Assembly: GCF_000787575.1 (NCBI RefSeq)
Contig: NW_012236511.1
Location: forward strand, 248,001-312,000
DNA length: 64,000 bases
Origin: Acytostelium subglobosum LB1
Taxonomy: Eukaryota > Evosea > Eumycetozoa > Acytosteliales > Acytosteliaceae
Reading direction: 5' to 3'
Under the pieces are notes generated by a model. It saw only the letters and a list, made by a program, of their open reading frames with translations, was not told where the DNA came from and did no database searches. Of this stretch, positions 46,615 through 57,523 are shown one piece after another. Made by a program: the position numbers and the translations under genes. Each line of letters starts with the position of its first letter. The first letter of the stretch is position 1.

Positions 46615-47001
46615 TTATATTGTAATGTCATCACTCTGAGAAAGAGAGTTTAGATAGGACTTGCGTGCATCCTCTGGCCTAACACGTGGTAGTTTGAATG
46701 ACCGAGGATCAAACTTCAATGTGTTAACGAGGGACAGGGGCAACAGCGATTGGTGGTTGGACAAGATCCATTGTAGGTAGGACAGCACGAATACACCACA
46801 GTTGATAGTGTCCTCTGAGTGTTGATGACCAGTGTATATTGTGTTGCCGTGTGCACGCGAGATGTTATCAGTGCCAAATGTCAGATTGCTGATAATGAGG
46901 TTGCGGTACGTGTGGTCGATGTTTGCTGTTGTAGTGGGGCCATTCTTTTTATGCGCAAAGCTATCGACAATGTACTTCCACGTCCATCCTCTTGGGTGGA
47001 A
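46615..47001 (-). CDS. Ulp1-like cysteine protease, C-terminal part (5' end in gap)
   Basis: The reverse strand encodes about 129 residues from the gap edge to a stop at 46615. It has FHPRGWTWKYIVDSF, then NTIYTGHQHSEDTINCGVFV, where NCGVFVLSYL is the catalytic cysteine block of Ulp1/SENP-type (C48) proteases. The upstream His-Trp and Asp part of the catalytic site falls at or inside the N gap. C48 proteases of this sort are often carried by eukaryotic DNA transposons and large mobile elements as well as being host de-SUMOylases. The surroundings (tandem repeats, gap, AT-rich island) favour a mobile-element origin, but this is inference. The 5' end cannot be reconstructed. Confidence 0.6.
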   Translation of the reverse strand, partial: FHPRGWTWKYIVDSFAHKKNGPTTTANIDHTYRNLIISNLTFGTDNISRAHGNTIYTGHQHSEDTINCGVFVLSYLQWILSNHQSLLPLSLVNTLKFDPRSFKLPRVRPEDARKSYLNSLSQSDDITI

Positions 47002-47101
47002 NNNNNNNNNNNNNNNNNNNNNNNNNNNNNNNNNNNNNNNNNNNNNNNNNNNNNNNNNNNNNNNNNNNNNNNNNNNNNNNNNNNNNNNNNNNNNNNNNNN
47101 N
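47002..47101. other. Assembly gap (100 N)
   Basis: Exactly 100 undetermined bases, a conventional scaffold gap of unknown true size. It removes the 5' ends of the fragments on both sides. Confidence 0.99.
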
Positions 47102-47507
47102 AGCTGGCATGAAGGTGCTCGCTCAGACGAACCATGAAGGAGACAAGGATACATGGTGGGAGGGCGTCATCGTCTATGATCACTATCCCAACTACGTCGT
47201 CAAGTACAACCATAGGAAGTATCGTACGTCTGAAGAAACTGAACTCGTTCGAGTTGAGAGACTGCGGCTAATCAACAAGATACAGCTGACACAAGACGAT
47301 GACGTTTGCTTAGGAATGGATGTGCTGGTGTTCTATGACTCCAAGTACTACACTGGTCGCATTGTTGACGAGAGTTGTGGTCACATATCTACTGCCTCTG
47401 GAAGAGTAACAAAGAAGAGAAGGATACTGAAGAAGAGTATTACCATATATATATCTGTAATCAATGTTCATCACGATGCCAAATGGAACACACTGTTCAG
47501 ACTTTGA
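47102..47507 (+). CDS. Tudor/Agenet-like protein fragment (5' end in gap)
   Basis: A forward frame of about 134 residues begins in the gap and ends at 47507. It contains two related segments, GMKVLAQTNHEGDKDTWWEG followed by VIVYDHYPNYVVKYNHRKYR, and GMDVLVFYDSKYYTGRIVDE. The pattern (G-x-V-L-A/V ... W-x-G-x-I/V ... Y-x-V-x-Y/F) resembles Tudor or Agenet beta-barrels that read methylated histones or RNA. A GTATTA donor and a TTCAG acceptor at 47503-47507 could extend the gene by a short exon. It may belong to the same mobile element as the protease fragment, or be a host chromatin protein. I am not sure of either. Confidence 0.45.
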
Positions 47508-47747
47508 TCTCATCAACAACACACTCAATACAAAATAATTCAAATAAATGCAAGAATAATCTTATCGCTCATACAACTGGTCATTGCGGCCCGCACACTC
47601 AGTTGCCAAACCTGCCGCACAAAAATGAATTCGACTCTAAGTCGATGAATCTCCCACAGGAGTTGTATGCGTGGACACCTCCACGATTAATTTGTTGTGC
47701 TCATCCTCTAACCTCAACTTCCTGTTTATATATATATATATATATAT

Positions 47748-48047
47748 TCAATTCAACACACCTTTCTCCTGGTGATTGTTCTCTGTGTTTCCAATTGGTC
47801 TGTTTAGTGTGATGAATGAGTTTGCCACTGGTGCTGATGATTTGCTTATTGTTGGTTGCGGTGTTTGGGCGACATCGCCATCAACCTCCTCATCATCCTC
47901 CTCGTTGTTGGAAACTTTTCTGGATGTGGCAGCCTTCTTGTTGTTCTTCATTATACCCCATCCCTTTGTTATTACCCTCCAATGTGTAATTATGTACCCG
48001 CCAAAATCTATCTGAATTAATAATGATGATACTTTACTTATATTCAC
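47748..48047 (-). CDS. Hypothetical short acidic/basic protein
   Basis: A reverse frame of 99 codons with internal ATG at 47951. The part MKNNKKAATSRKVSNNEEDD and the following Pro/Gln/Ser-rich tail looks like the disordered N-terminus of a larger protein or a fragment of a mobile-element protein. No homologue is recognised and no continuing exon could be found. Kept only because its composition is less repetitive than that of the flanking DNA. Confidence 0.25.
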   Translation of the reverse strand: MNISKVSSLLIQIDFGGYIITHWRVITKGWGIMKNNKKAATSRKVSNNEEDDEEVDGDVAQTPQPTISKSSAPVANSFITLNRPIGNTENNHQEKGVLN

Positions 48048-48528
48048 AATAGTTAATCATATCCCTAGGGATCATTCACAATAGTCAATCATTCAAATTA
48101 TTCATTTTTGAATATTTTCAGAATATATTATACAAAAAAAAAATATATAGTTTGATTGTAACAAGATATGTATTTAACACTTACCTTAATCAATAAGTTA
48201 GTTGTTTGATATATTTTTTTGAATAATAAAACAGTTACTCAACCTTCCTCAATTCAAAGTCAGGGAACAAATATCCATTTTTGTACCATTTGAGGTAGAC
48301 CACATGACTTCGTCTTTCGTTAGTTAGTGAAAGTTCCCTCCATGACCCCAATTCATTGATTGGTTTTGGGAAAGAGTCTTCAAAGAAAGAAAAATGATGA
48401 TGGGTGTCCAAATAATAACTTGGAGATTGAGCTTCCTTAAGTGAATAGTTGTTTGTAATAAATCTAGATCAATTAGAATTAAACAATCATAAAAGGGATT
48501 ATTATGGTGAAACTCATCGATTTTAATG

Positions 48529-48962
48529 TATGAAATATATAACTAAATTTAATTCTAAAAATTCAAAATAAATATATCTTGTACAATAAATAAATTACTA
48601 TAACATATATTAATTTCATTATCAGGAACTTAAATTAAGACCATGTCATAGACAGGTAACAACTTTTTACTATTTTTTTATATTTTAAAATTACTGATTT
48701 AAGCATTTCCCTTCAATAGCGTAATCTAGTTACAAAAATAACTTTAATAAAATATATTTATAAATATTTTAAAACATAAAAAATTTTCAATCGATCAAAA
48801 AAAAATACTCAAAAGTTGTTACCAGTCGATGATTTCTAGATTTAATATCTTCTTCAAATTTAAGTTCATGATAGTGACATTCATATATGTTATAGTTCTT
48901 TATTTTATGTATAAGAAATATTTATTTTAGATTTATACAATGAAATTTAGTTATATACTTCG
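48529..48962. mobile_element. Foldback / MITE-like element with long inverted repeats
   Basis: Two arms of about 150-165 bp lie in opposite orientation around a spacer of about 115 bp. Left arm 48529-48681, right arm 48798-48962. Corresponding blocks, read from the outside inwards, include TATATAACTAAATTT (left 48535, right complement near 48957), ACTATAACATATAT, GAACTTAAATT, and GGTAACAACTTTT near the loop. The arms match imperfectly, with substitutions and small indels between blocks, so they are old. There is no coding capacity. A non-autonomous foldback or MITE-type element, or a hairpin small-RNA source, would explain it. Confidence 0.75.
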
Positions 48963-48965
48963 TTC

Positions 48966-48966
48966 G

Positions 48967-49018
<52 letters not shown>
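48966..49018. repeat. TTGA tetranucleotide run
   Basis: About thirteen uninterrupted copies of TTGA, the longest run of this widespread motif in the window. It abuts the right arm of the inverted repeat. Confidence 0.95.
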
Positions 49019-49019
<1 letters not shown>

Positions 49020-49200
49020 CGCTATCGATATCTCTGACTTGAATATAGATTATTTGAGTATATAATGAGATAGAGTGTTGTTGAACAAATAATGTATTAA
49101 TGAATGAGTTAGACCACCTAAAAGGGACTGATAAGGCCCTTATCTATCAGATACATCTGATCTATCCGACCGAACACCAATTTATTGATATTGGGCGAAA

Positions 49201-50592
49201 TTGTTAGATACCCGTACTACACTTGTCAAAAACGGATCATGCAAGAAGTCATATTCAACCTTCACTGCAGTATATCAACATTGCGTTATAAAGCATGGAT
49301 GCCCGTCAACGTATGCGACATGTCCAAACGATCGATATTATCGCGCGATACACACCACCTGTTTCAACTTCTTCAAGACGAATGAAGCCAGACACAAGTA
49401 CATGAAGAGGAAGATCGGCGATCATCAATGTGCCAATCGTAGCAGCTGTCCACACCGACACAATGATGGCAAGGGCCACAGAATCGTCCGATAAATACAA
49501 TGAGCACGCTGCTGGTAATCTTGACAATCTCCCGCTGGTGCTCAAGATGTGCATTTGTAATAACGACCATTGTGACAAGGAGTACAGGGGCCCCTACAGC
49601 GTGGCCACTCACTGCAAGATCGCTCACCTTTGTCCGGGCACTTACGCGACATGTCCAAACTATCGCATCTACCGCACCAAGAAGCTGGCGATGCCGGATG
49701 ACCCGGCGTCCATCAAGATGATGTTGGCCGATGGCTTAAGGCCATGCCCAAAGGATTCATGCTACCGGTACTTCTGGGATGCTCTATCAATTAAGAAACA
49801 TATCAAGAGTCAACACGGGAGGTGGAGGATGAAAGAAAAGACACTCGATGCCGACGACTGTAATGGTGATGGTCTAGATGATGAGGATAGTCATGATTAA
49901 GATGATGAAGATGCAGGTGATGATGATGAGGAAGATGACGATCAACATGATGATGAAGTCACAGAGCCGATCAAGATGATGCAGACTGATAGCCAGAAAG
50001 AAAAGAAGGAACAACATCGACGTGGCAGCAACAAACGACACTCTCCCAACGGATGCCAACACCAGGATTGCAATCATTCAGAGATAGAATATGCCAGGTT
50101 GCGCAAGCATTGCAGAGTGACACATAAATGTAGTTGGAGGTACGCGGAATGTCCAAACTACCAGACGCACTGCAAGAAAGCATTCAAAGCTGATTTGGAT
50201 GACCAAGAGTCCATTGCAATGTTGCTGGCCAGAAGATTCATAAGGTATACTCGCACCACCTGTGGACACTACTTTGTCACCAGCAGTGCCCTGCACACTC
50301 ACCTGATTCAGTATCATTTCAATGATGACCAAGACAACATAATCGAACAACAGGTTATTTCAAGGCAGAGAACAACATGGATATGGATATGGACATGGAC
50401 ATAATCTCACGATGTCCTCATGTTGGTTGTGATCAAACTGGACCACTGGATGAAATGATCGTTCATCTTGACATGAACATAAGTATCCAACATTGTTGCC
50501 AACACCTCATCATCAACAACAACATTGTGATGGATGCCAAATGGTTGGCCAGGGTGCCGATTGGCTGCTCATCTGAACCTCATGTTCAATAA
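49201..50592 (+). pseudogene. Broken gene of tandem Cys/His zinc modules
   Basis: At least three copies of a ~110-120-residue module lie in tandem. Each begins with a finger of form C-x4/5-C-x12-H-x4-H followed by a conserved block: HCVIKHGCPSTYATCPN (49270s), HCKIAHLCPGTYATCPNY (49610s) and HCRVTHKCSWRYAECPNY (50110s). Each unit then has a second C2H2-like finger (CPKDSCYRYFWDALSIKKH; TCGHYFVTSSALHTHLIQYH). A fourth partial unit starts CPHVGCDQTGPL at 50412. Units 1 and 2 are in different frames (shift near 49440-49490), units 2 and 3 share a frame but are separated by TAA at 49898-49900, and unit 4 is again shifted. I do not know this family. A DNA- or RNA-binding role is inferred only from the zinc-finger form; the region may derive from a mobile element. 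Confidence 0.6.
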
Positions 50593-50713
50593 AACCGAAA
50601 CCTATTCTGACACCAAGTCATCGCAACCTTGTCAACACTTTGAAGTTTTTGATGATCATTCATTCACTTTACACACTTATCTTTATAGTTATACATATAA
50701 AGATAAGACATTG

Positions 50714-51092
50714 CATGGAACGTAGTAGACATGTCTTTGAAGTAGGAGGAGAGGACAAAGTCAAGTTAGTTTGTCTAACTTGATCTCTAGAGTTGATTGT
50801 TCTTCAGATGCGATCGCGAACTCAGGGTACTGCAAACTTTGTCATCAAAGTCATGGGCAACTACAACAAACAAGTATGTATGTTTGATGAGTCATACATT
50901 TACCTCAATCATTCACTTTCATTTGTGATATATCTCAACTCAGCTCATCAATCAGTCGTACAACAACAATCTGAAAATTCGAGTTTGTCCACACAAACTT
51001 GGAAAGTAGAGTTTGTTCCAACTTTAATCCACGCTCAATCAATCAATCAATCATCAATCAATCAAGCATATATATATTTAGCAAAATTATAA
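50714..51092 (+). CDS. Possible small Cys-rich gene (low confidence)
   Basis: From ATG 50714 the frame reads MERSRHVFEVGGEDKVK; removing GTTAGT...CTCTAG (26 nt) joins it to VDCSSDAIANSGYCKLCHQS, and a second intron (GTATGT donor at about 50874, acceptor before 50942) would add HQSVVQQQSENSSLST. The Cys/His spacing resembles a short zinc site. The first intron would be very short, and the end runs into TCAATCAA repeats, so this is tentative. It may be a further remnant of the Cys/His locus just upstream. Confidence 0.25.
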
Positions 51093-51159
51093 TAATAATA
51101 ATACTAATATAATATATATATTTATATAGATATAGACAAAGAGATATAGAGATATTGAG

Positions 51160-51474
51160 ATGGATGTTAGATTGGTAATAACATTAATTATATTACTTAT
51201 TATTTTGATAAGGAAGGTGTTCAAGATGCATACAAAGAGAGATTTGATAAGATGGGCAGACACATTCTCAATGTTGAAAGATCCATTATCAAAACAACCT
51301 GTAAATATCAAGACAAAACTGGACAAATACATCATCAAGACACAACCGCCAATCGATGCCGCCAAAAGTCAGGAATCAACTCTCCAAGCACTCGTCAACA
51401 AGACCCATGACCTGACCTACGTCTTTTACCTCTTAATGAGGATGGATATGTATGTTTACAAAGTCCACACTCAC

Positions 51475-51514
<40 letters not shown>

Positions 51515-54500
51515 CTAACTAACTCAACTTAATAGTACCATTAAAGATGGAATACCCGACAAGTATCAATACTTTGCCGAAGTCGTGAGGAAGTCCCTTC
51601 TACCCGGCTACAAACTCGAGAGACCTAGTAATTTCGAGGATGTGTTCTTTATATTCTTATTAACTAATCTTGATAAAGATCGACTCGAACGACTTGAGCC
51701 CAAGATGAAGAACCTGTTGGTAGACATTGTCGTCTACTTCATTGACCAGAGTGATATGGACACTGACCTCAACATACTAGAGGTTCTAAAGGCGTTAATG
51801 TCATCTGGTTGCAACATGGATGTGTTGGCCAATGACGTTTGTGGTATGAAGAACAAGCTCACCTTCCTAAAGTTCTACATCAAGCACTTCATCCTTGATG
51901 TTGATGCCTCATCAGGAGTTACCAACGTACGTCGTTCTTTGTCCTTTCATCGATAGGCCGGGGATCGCTTGCTAACCTAAAACACAAACTAATCTAATCA
52001 AATAGAGTGAACGCAATATGGATATACTAGTCCGTATGACAGAGATATATAGTAAGAGTCTAGCCAACAATGATATTAAGACGCCAATCAATCAAAATGG
52101 TTGGAAGCATATCGGTGATCTCTTGGTCGTGAGAATTCGTAAGCCTTTCATTCAATCAATCATTATCATTCAATCAATCAATTGAGACTAATACCATTAC
52201 TCGACGACCCAACCGACCAATCATAGAGAATATAAAGAGTATTGTAGAACTCAAGCGCCTGTTGAAATTGAACCTTACGTTCAAACTAGAATTGTGGACA
52301 AACGTACTTCATCGATGCTTCTTTGTTAATTATCCAAAGGACTACGTCATTTACCTCGAGAATGAGGAGAATTACATTCTCGAGGCCATTGGAGAAACTA
52401 TCTATTCCATGGTACCATTCGCAGAACTAAATGATTGGTATGTTATTCATTCATTCATTCATTCATTCATATACTAATCAATCTGTCAATGAACCAATCA
52501 ATCATTAGTCTACTCCAATGTGATAAGTTCTACTATATGCTCAAGGGCAACATATTGAAAGAGAGGAGCATTGACTTTATCCCAATGGACAACAAGTTGA
52601 AGATACTTGGACTGGGACCATCTGACAAGCTATGCATCATATATCTTCAAGATCAGATACTAAAGACCACCAAAGATCCTGCCACCTACATTGAGTTCCT
52701 CATCAAATACCCAAATATCACCTATCCCATCAGGGAGGATTTTGAAGTAAGTTGCACTCCCTCTCTCAATCACTCAATCACTCACTCAATCACTCACTCA
52801 ATCACTCAATCGCTCACGACACATTAATGAAGGACGAGGAGTATATTGGAGAGTTTGCCAAAGAGTTGGAGCATCGCCAATCCATTGATGTAGCATTGTC
52901 AAAGGATGGAAACCAAACATATTACCATTATTGCCAACATTTTGCCAAGGATATGGTTGATGTTGTGAACTATGACAAGGAGTTTGGATATCCAAACTGT
53001 CTACTCAACCTACTCTATATCAACAGGATCATGCCTGATCTCATCACTGACGTTCAATCCAAGACCATGACCATACCTCTCCTTCATCGTATTGATCATC
53101 TCCTATCAATGTCAAGGAAACAGCCAGGTGAGCCATCACACTGGAAGGCGGAGACCTCTCAATTCAACATTTACAAGACACAGGTAAGTTGAAGTGTTCG
53201 TTCATTCGTCCATTCATTCAATCAAGTATACTAATATGGACCCTCACGTGATCAAAATAGCTACTTGACTCTATGAAAGGAATCATTACCCATTTATCCA
53301 AGGAGTATGATGGTACTCTGGAGAGGAAGAGTTTGTTGGAATCAATCAACTTGATGTTGACAAGGAGATATGGTGCAGGAAAGTCCATCATTACAACTTT
53401 GTTTTTGTTATTCTTAGTTCACGACAAGTTGACCAACATGTACTCTACACTCATCCAAGCACTCAATGCCCTATCCCCCATGTTTGTCATCAACACCAAC
53501 AACAACGCCAGTAATGACAGCAATGACTGCAATGACTATAATGACATGATAATGACCAACGATCAGTTGAAGACTAGGATTAATGAGTTGTCCCATCAAG
53601 AGACATTCACAATGATCAATCAATCATCACATCAGCTCATAGTTCACTTCAAGATCAATCACAAAGTTGACGCCAACAACAACAACATCAACAACATCTT
53701 CGACATAGTACTTCGATACTTCGTCCAACAATCAACAATGCCTGGCAAGAAGATTAACATGGACCATGTTTGCCACTGTACCAAGCAATTGATGGTGGAC
53801 ATCATCAACAAGAAGGTGTCGACCAATGTCGGTCCTGACCTCTACAAACAGTTGTCCGAGATCACCAACGCTGCCAACTTTGACGAGCAGCTCACTTTCA
53901 TGTATGTACAATGACCAACCTCTGTTCATACTCGTTCGTGCTCACTTATACTAACCACTCAATCAATCAACAAAGCATCCACTACCTTGGGCAAGATTCC
54001 AGCAAAACGATCACAGAGAATGACATAGGAAGCATCATGTCTTTCATCAGGGACGTTATATCCATTCATGGATATGACCAGAACCATGACGCATTGTTTG
54101 CATTCATCAAGTCCAACCAATACTTGAACTCAGTCATCATTGATTGTGATGAGAGCAGGAGTAGGATCATACAGATGATCGATCACTATCATGCTAATCC
54201 CAATGCCAACGACATCAGTGATCAGATTAAGAAGGAGCTTGGTGGAATGGACTACCAACAACTGGACATCTTCAGACATCTGCCGCCTCACCTGTTGGCA
54301 TTCCTTGACCACCATATACTCAACTTCAACCTTGCGTCCATTGCCATTCAATCAAACATTGCGCTCAACCCAGCAATGGCCACACTCTTTGACAACACTA
54401 AACAAGTCTACACGATATTGGAACCAATCACATCAATCACTGTATTAACGATATGTGATCTGTGTGAGTCTATTCGCAACAGGATGCGATCAACAGAGTT

Positions 54501-56072
54501 GGTCAACATCGTCAACATGCTCAGCTCAGTATCTAACAAAATTGATGACATTAGAATGCTGTTTCAGTCAGTGAACATGTTGTACAGACTACCAGCAGTG
54601 GGCAGCCTCAACTACCAGGAGTATGTCGATGGGCCCCTTGCTTATTGGTGCAGACAGCTTCAAGTCACAACCGATGACCATTCCAGATCATTCGGGCTAC
54701 TGCCCAATGCATCAGCACGTCGAACTCAATTGATCCACTACATACTCTTGGGATTGCAGTCGATCACACGTCCCAAGCAAGACCCATCATCGCCATCCTA
54801 TATCCGGATCAAACCCCTCAAGCTCTGCGTCAACCTCTATCAGTACTTCATGGACATTGATGATGACCAACATCCTCTTGGTCTACTTCTCCGCCAGGTT
54901 GACATCGGCACACGTCATATCTTGGCAATGATTGCCAGTATCTCCACAATGGAGGCCATTCATGCACCTCCACAGGTCAAGGACAACAAGGAGGAGGACC
55001 AGCCAAGTAATCTGATCAATCTTGTCCAAAGATATCCCGATCTGCCCATAAATGACATGTATGATATCATCTCAACAGTATTGAAGTACTCCAGCGATCA
55101 ATCAGACTTCCTTGTTCAGAAATCAATGTCCATGATCCTCCCAGACTCAATGCGACCAATCAAGTCGTCGGCTCATCCTTTGGCAACACTACTGATCAAC
55201 TGGGTCAGATTCAACAGGGATATGATCATGTCAACCAACCCAAGTATTGCACCCTGGTTGGACATCTTTGAACACGATTGCTCAGTACAAACGAATGGAT
55301 ACATCGACATTGATGCACTGCTATCCCAGCTGCGATTGACCAGCCAAGATCAAGCCCAAGCCCAAGCACAGCTCACACCAAGTGAATTGATGATTAACAT
55401 TTGGAAGCAGATATGTCCATCACTCAATCATTTTGGATGGCTACTCACACTTATGTGTCCGCGTCAAAGGCATGAGTCCAAGGACATCGCAGACTACCCC
55501 CAACTCCACTCCAAACAATTTGAAGCGCCTTTGAGTATCAAACAGACTCTATGTGATTGTGTTGCCATAGCGGCTGGAGCAGATAATGTAGAAGTAGTCA
55601 AATCTTCAAAGTACTTCATTGTGGACAGCAATGCATATTGGTCAACATGGAGTAACCTCCAAATTGATCTCAAGGAACATCTTCGAGGCATCAAACAACA
55701 ACAATCAATATATAATGTATGTAACTCATTCATTCTATCAATCATTCAATCTCTCCACCAACCTAACTAACATAACATAACATTGTTTATGAATATTAGG
55801 TCCAATCATACATATACCGCAGATGTGGACAATATGGAGCTGATGAGGCCGATGGCCGTCACGCTGGTGAATATGTAATGGTGATCAACACTGATGATAA
55901 TTATATTATTATTTGTACCTCAAGTAGTGCGGACCAGTCAATCACTAGGAGACGACTGTCCGAGTGTCCACAAGATATGTTCAACAACAACAACAATCAA
56001 CCTTTGATGGTGGTGTACTCAGCAGACTCGGAACATCAGTTTATCTTGGAATCCATCTTATTGAATAAATAA
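51160..56072 (+). CDS. Large protein of unknown function, N-terminal membrane helix
   Basis: Nine exons (51160-51449, 51536-51926, 52006-52138, 52227-52437, 52509-52746, 52833-53183, 53261-53901, 53976-55716, 55800-56072) give 1,422 residues, all joined in phase with GTATGT or GTAAGT donors. Residues 3-20 form a hydrophobic helix (VRLVITLIILLIILIRKVF), suggesting a signal anchor. The remainder is mostly helical, without repeats or known catalytic motifs; GAGKS near exon 7 lacks the rest of a P-loop. The last exon has CGQYGADEADGRHAGEYVMV followed by a beta-rich end, reminiscent of the His-box end of ubiquitin-specific proteases (GGHYxAYV), but no matching Cys box is seen. I do not recognise the family. 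It could be a degenerate USP-like scaffold or a dictyostelid-specific protein. Confidence 0.8.
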
Positions 56073-56424
56073 TAATATTTCCTTGAGAAGTCTCGTCTTC
56101 TCATCAATGACAATTTCATTGTCAGTAGCGATTGGAGTTAGGGTCTGGTACTGTTGCTGCTGTTGTTGTTGGTGTTGTAGTACATATGGAGCCTGGAGCT
56201 GTCCATTTGATGCACCTTGTTGCTGGAAGGTAGAAGCCTGTTGGAATTGTGGTTGGAATGGTGCACCCGCCTCCAGCAAGTTAATCTGTGGCTGTGGCAT
56301 GAAACCTTGTTGGTTGAATGGGTGATGTGGCTGGTGAGTGTCCATTGGGACTCCGTCGTGTGCCATTGAGACAGGTTGGGCATGACACCATAGGCGACTG
56401 GCAAGGGGAAATCTACTCTGATGC
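56058..56424 (-). pseudogene. C-terminal fragment of the small membrane-protein family (copy A)
   Basis: Reverse-strand remnant of a paralogue of the intact gene at 57955-58746. It contains GIRVDFPLPV, then after a one-base shift MAHDGVPMDTHQPHHPFNQQ and a Gln-rich tail ending DEKTRLLKEILLFIQ. The intact gene has the matching parts CIRVDFPSPV, MPHNGIPMDTLQPQHPFNQQ and DEKMSLLK. The N-terminal half with the membrane helices is missing: sequence homology stops at about 56425, exactly where the LINE begins. Its 3' end overlaps the end of the 1,422-residue gene by a few bases (convergent). Confidence 0.75.
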
Positions 56425-57512
56425 CTTTACGGGATATAGCTCCAACGTGTTCAATCGTTTCCTCAACACCCCAGCCCATCTCACCCATGGCTACCTGGAC
56501 TCGTGGAGAACTCAACACTGCAACGCCAGGAATCTCCTGGGAGGTATTCTTGCGGAAGAGACCAGTGAACTTGCCTCCCACACACCTTGGATGGAGTTCC
56601 GCTCCGCCCACCTCTCCAGCTATAGCGACAAGGTACCACTCTTGGACAGCAATGGTGTCACCCTCAACCTGAAGGACATCTATGCCATCCTCTGGAAGGC
56701 AAAGTATGGCTCAATCAGACTGACCGAGGGTCAATGGCAGCTCAGTGTCTTCCACGGCCTCAAGCTCCCAGACATCTTCAAGGTCATCAGCACCCTGAGA
56801 GGACCATCTTCACGTAACGCCCTCTTCAGGTTCTTCTCCCATACTCTCCCGATCAATCATATGAGAGCAGACTCTGACTGCCCTCTCTGTGGCAACTCCT
56901 GCACAGACCAACCCTACACTTTTCTTTGACTGCAGCAAAGTGGCGACCCAAGAAGCTATGCGCCCAGCCTTAGACCTAGTGAAGCAACGCTCTGGTATCA
57001 ATGTCAGAGAATGGAACATCAAAGCACTGGACATCTCCACGAAGTCTCGTCGCCCCAACCTTCCATTCATCCACTTTATGGCAATCATTGTCAACTACCT
57101 CTGGCACTATATCGCCAACCACCTCTTTGGCGACAAGGAGGCCCTGTTGACCAAGCTCAGCATGGTGTGCATCACATCATTCAAGTCGCTCCTCCGCCAG
57201 GAGTGGCGTTTCCTCATGTCCACGCTAACGAGTCACATCCTGGCCGGATGACCAGTCAACATCAAGAATGAGATTGCGAGTTCATTACCAAGTGGCACCT
57301 CAGCACTCGCAACCGCGACATCTGTCCTCCGCCTCTGCTGCCAACTATCAACAAACACTTGGTGGCCGAATTCAGAGGCCTACAGTAGAAAAGAAAAGAA
57401 AGAAAAAAATCAAGAAAAATTAAAATTGACTAATTTATATATATTATCCCGCCTCTTCAATGACGCCAATAATAATAAACTTCCACACTAGTCAAAAAAA
57501 AAAAAAAAAAAA
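56425..57512 (+). mobile_element. 5'-truncated non-LTR retrotransposon (LINE) with poly-A tail
   Basis: Forward-strand remnant of the C-terminal end of a LINE ORF2. Recognisable is the zf-RVT region after the reverse transcriptase: WKAKYGSIRLTEGQWQLSVF, ALFRFFSHTLPINHMRADSD, CPLCGNSC, then FFDCSKVA. One frameshift near 56920 separates the two halves of this zinc site; the second part reads on to a stop at 57251. A 3' region of about 240 bp ends in a run of about 19 A at 57494-57512, the hallmark of target-primed reverse transcription. The 5' truncation at about 56425 cuts into copy A of the membrane-protein family. The element is dead. Confidence 0.85.
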
Positions 57513-57523
57513 TTGGGAGATTC

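Larger units (their letters stand above)
48048..49184. other. AT-rich island
   Basis: About 1.1 kb that is visibly more AT-rich than the rest of the window, with A and T homopolymers and no open frame of note. It contains the long inverted repeat described separately and a TTGA tetranucleotide run at 48966-49018. Confidence 0.75.

Noticed and set aside
48966-49018. TTGA run considered as a CRISPR or telomeric array
   Set aside because: It is an uninterrupted tetranucleotide microsatellite without spacers, the same motif found in shorter form all over the window.
53340-53400. GAGKS motif as an ATP/GTP-binding P-loop in the 1,422-residue protein
   Set aside because: The Gly five residues before GK is missing and no Walker B or downstream nucleotide-binding motif follows.
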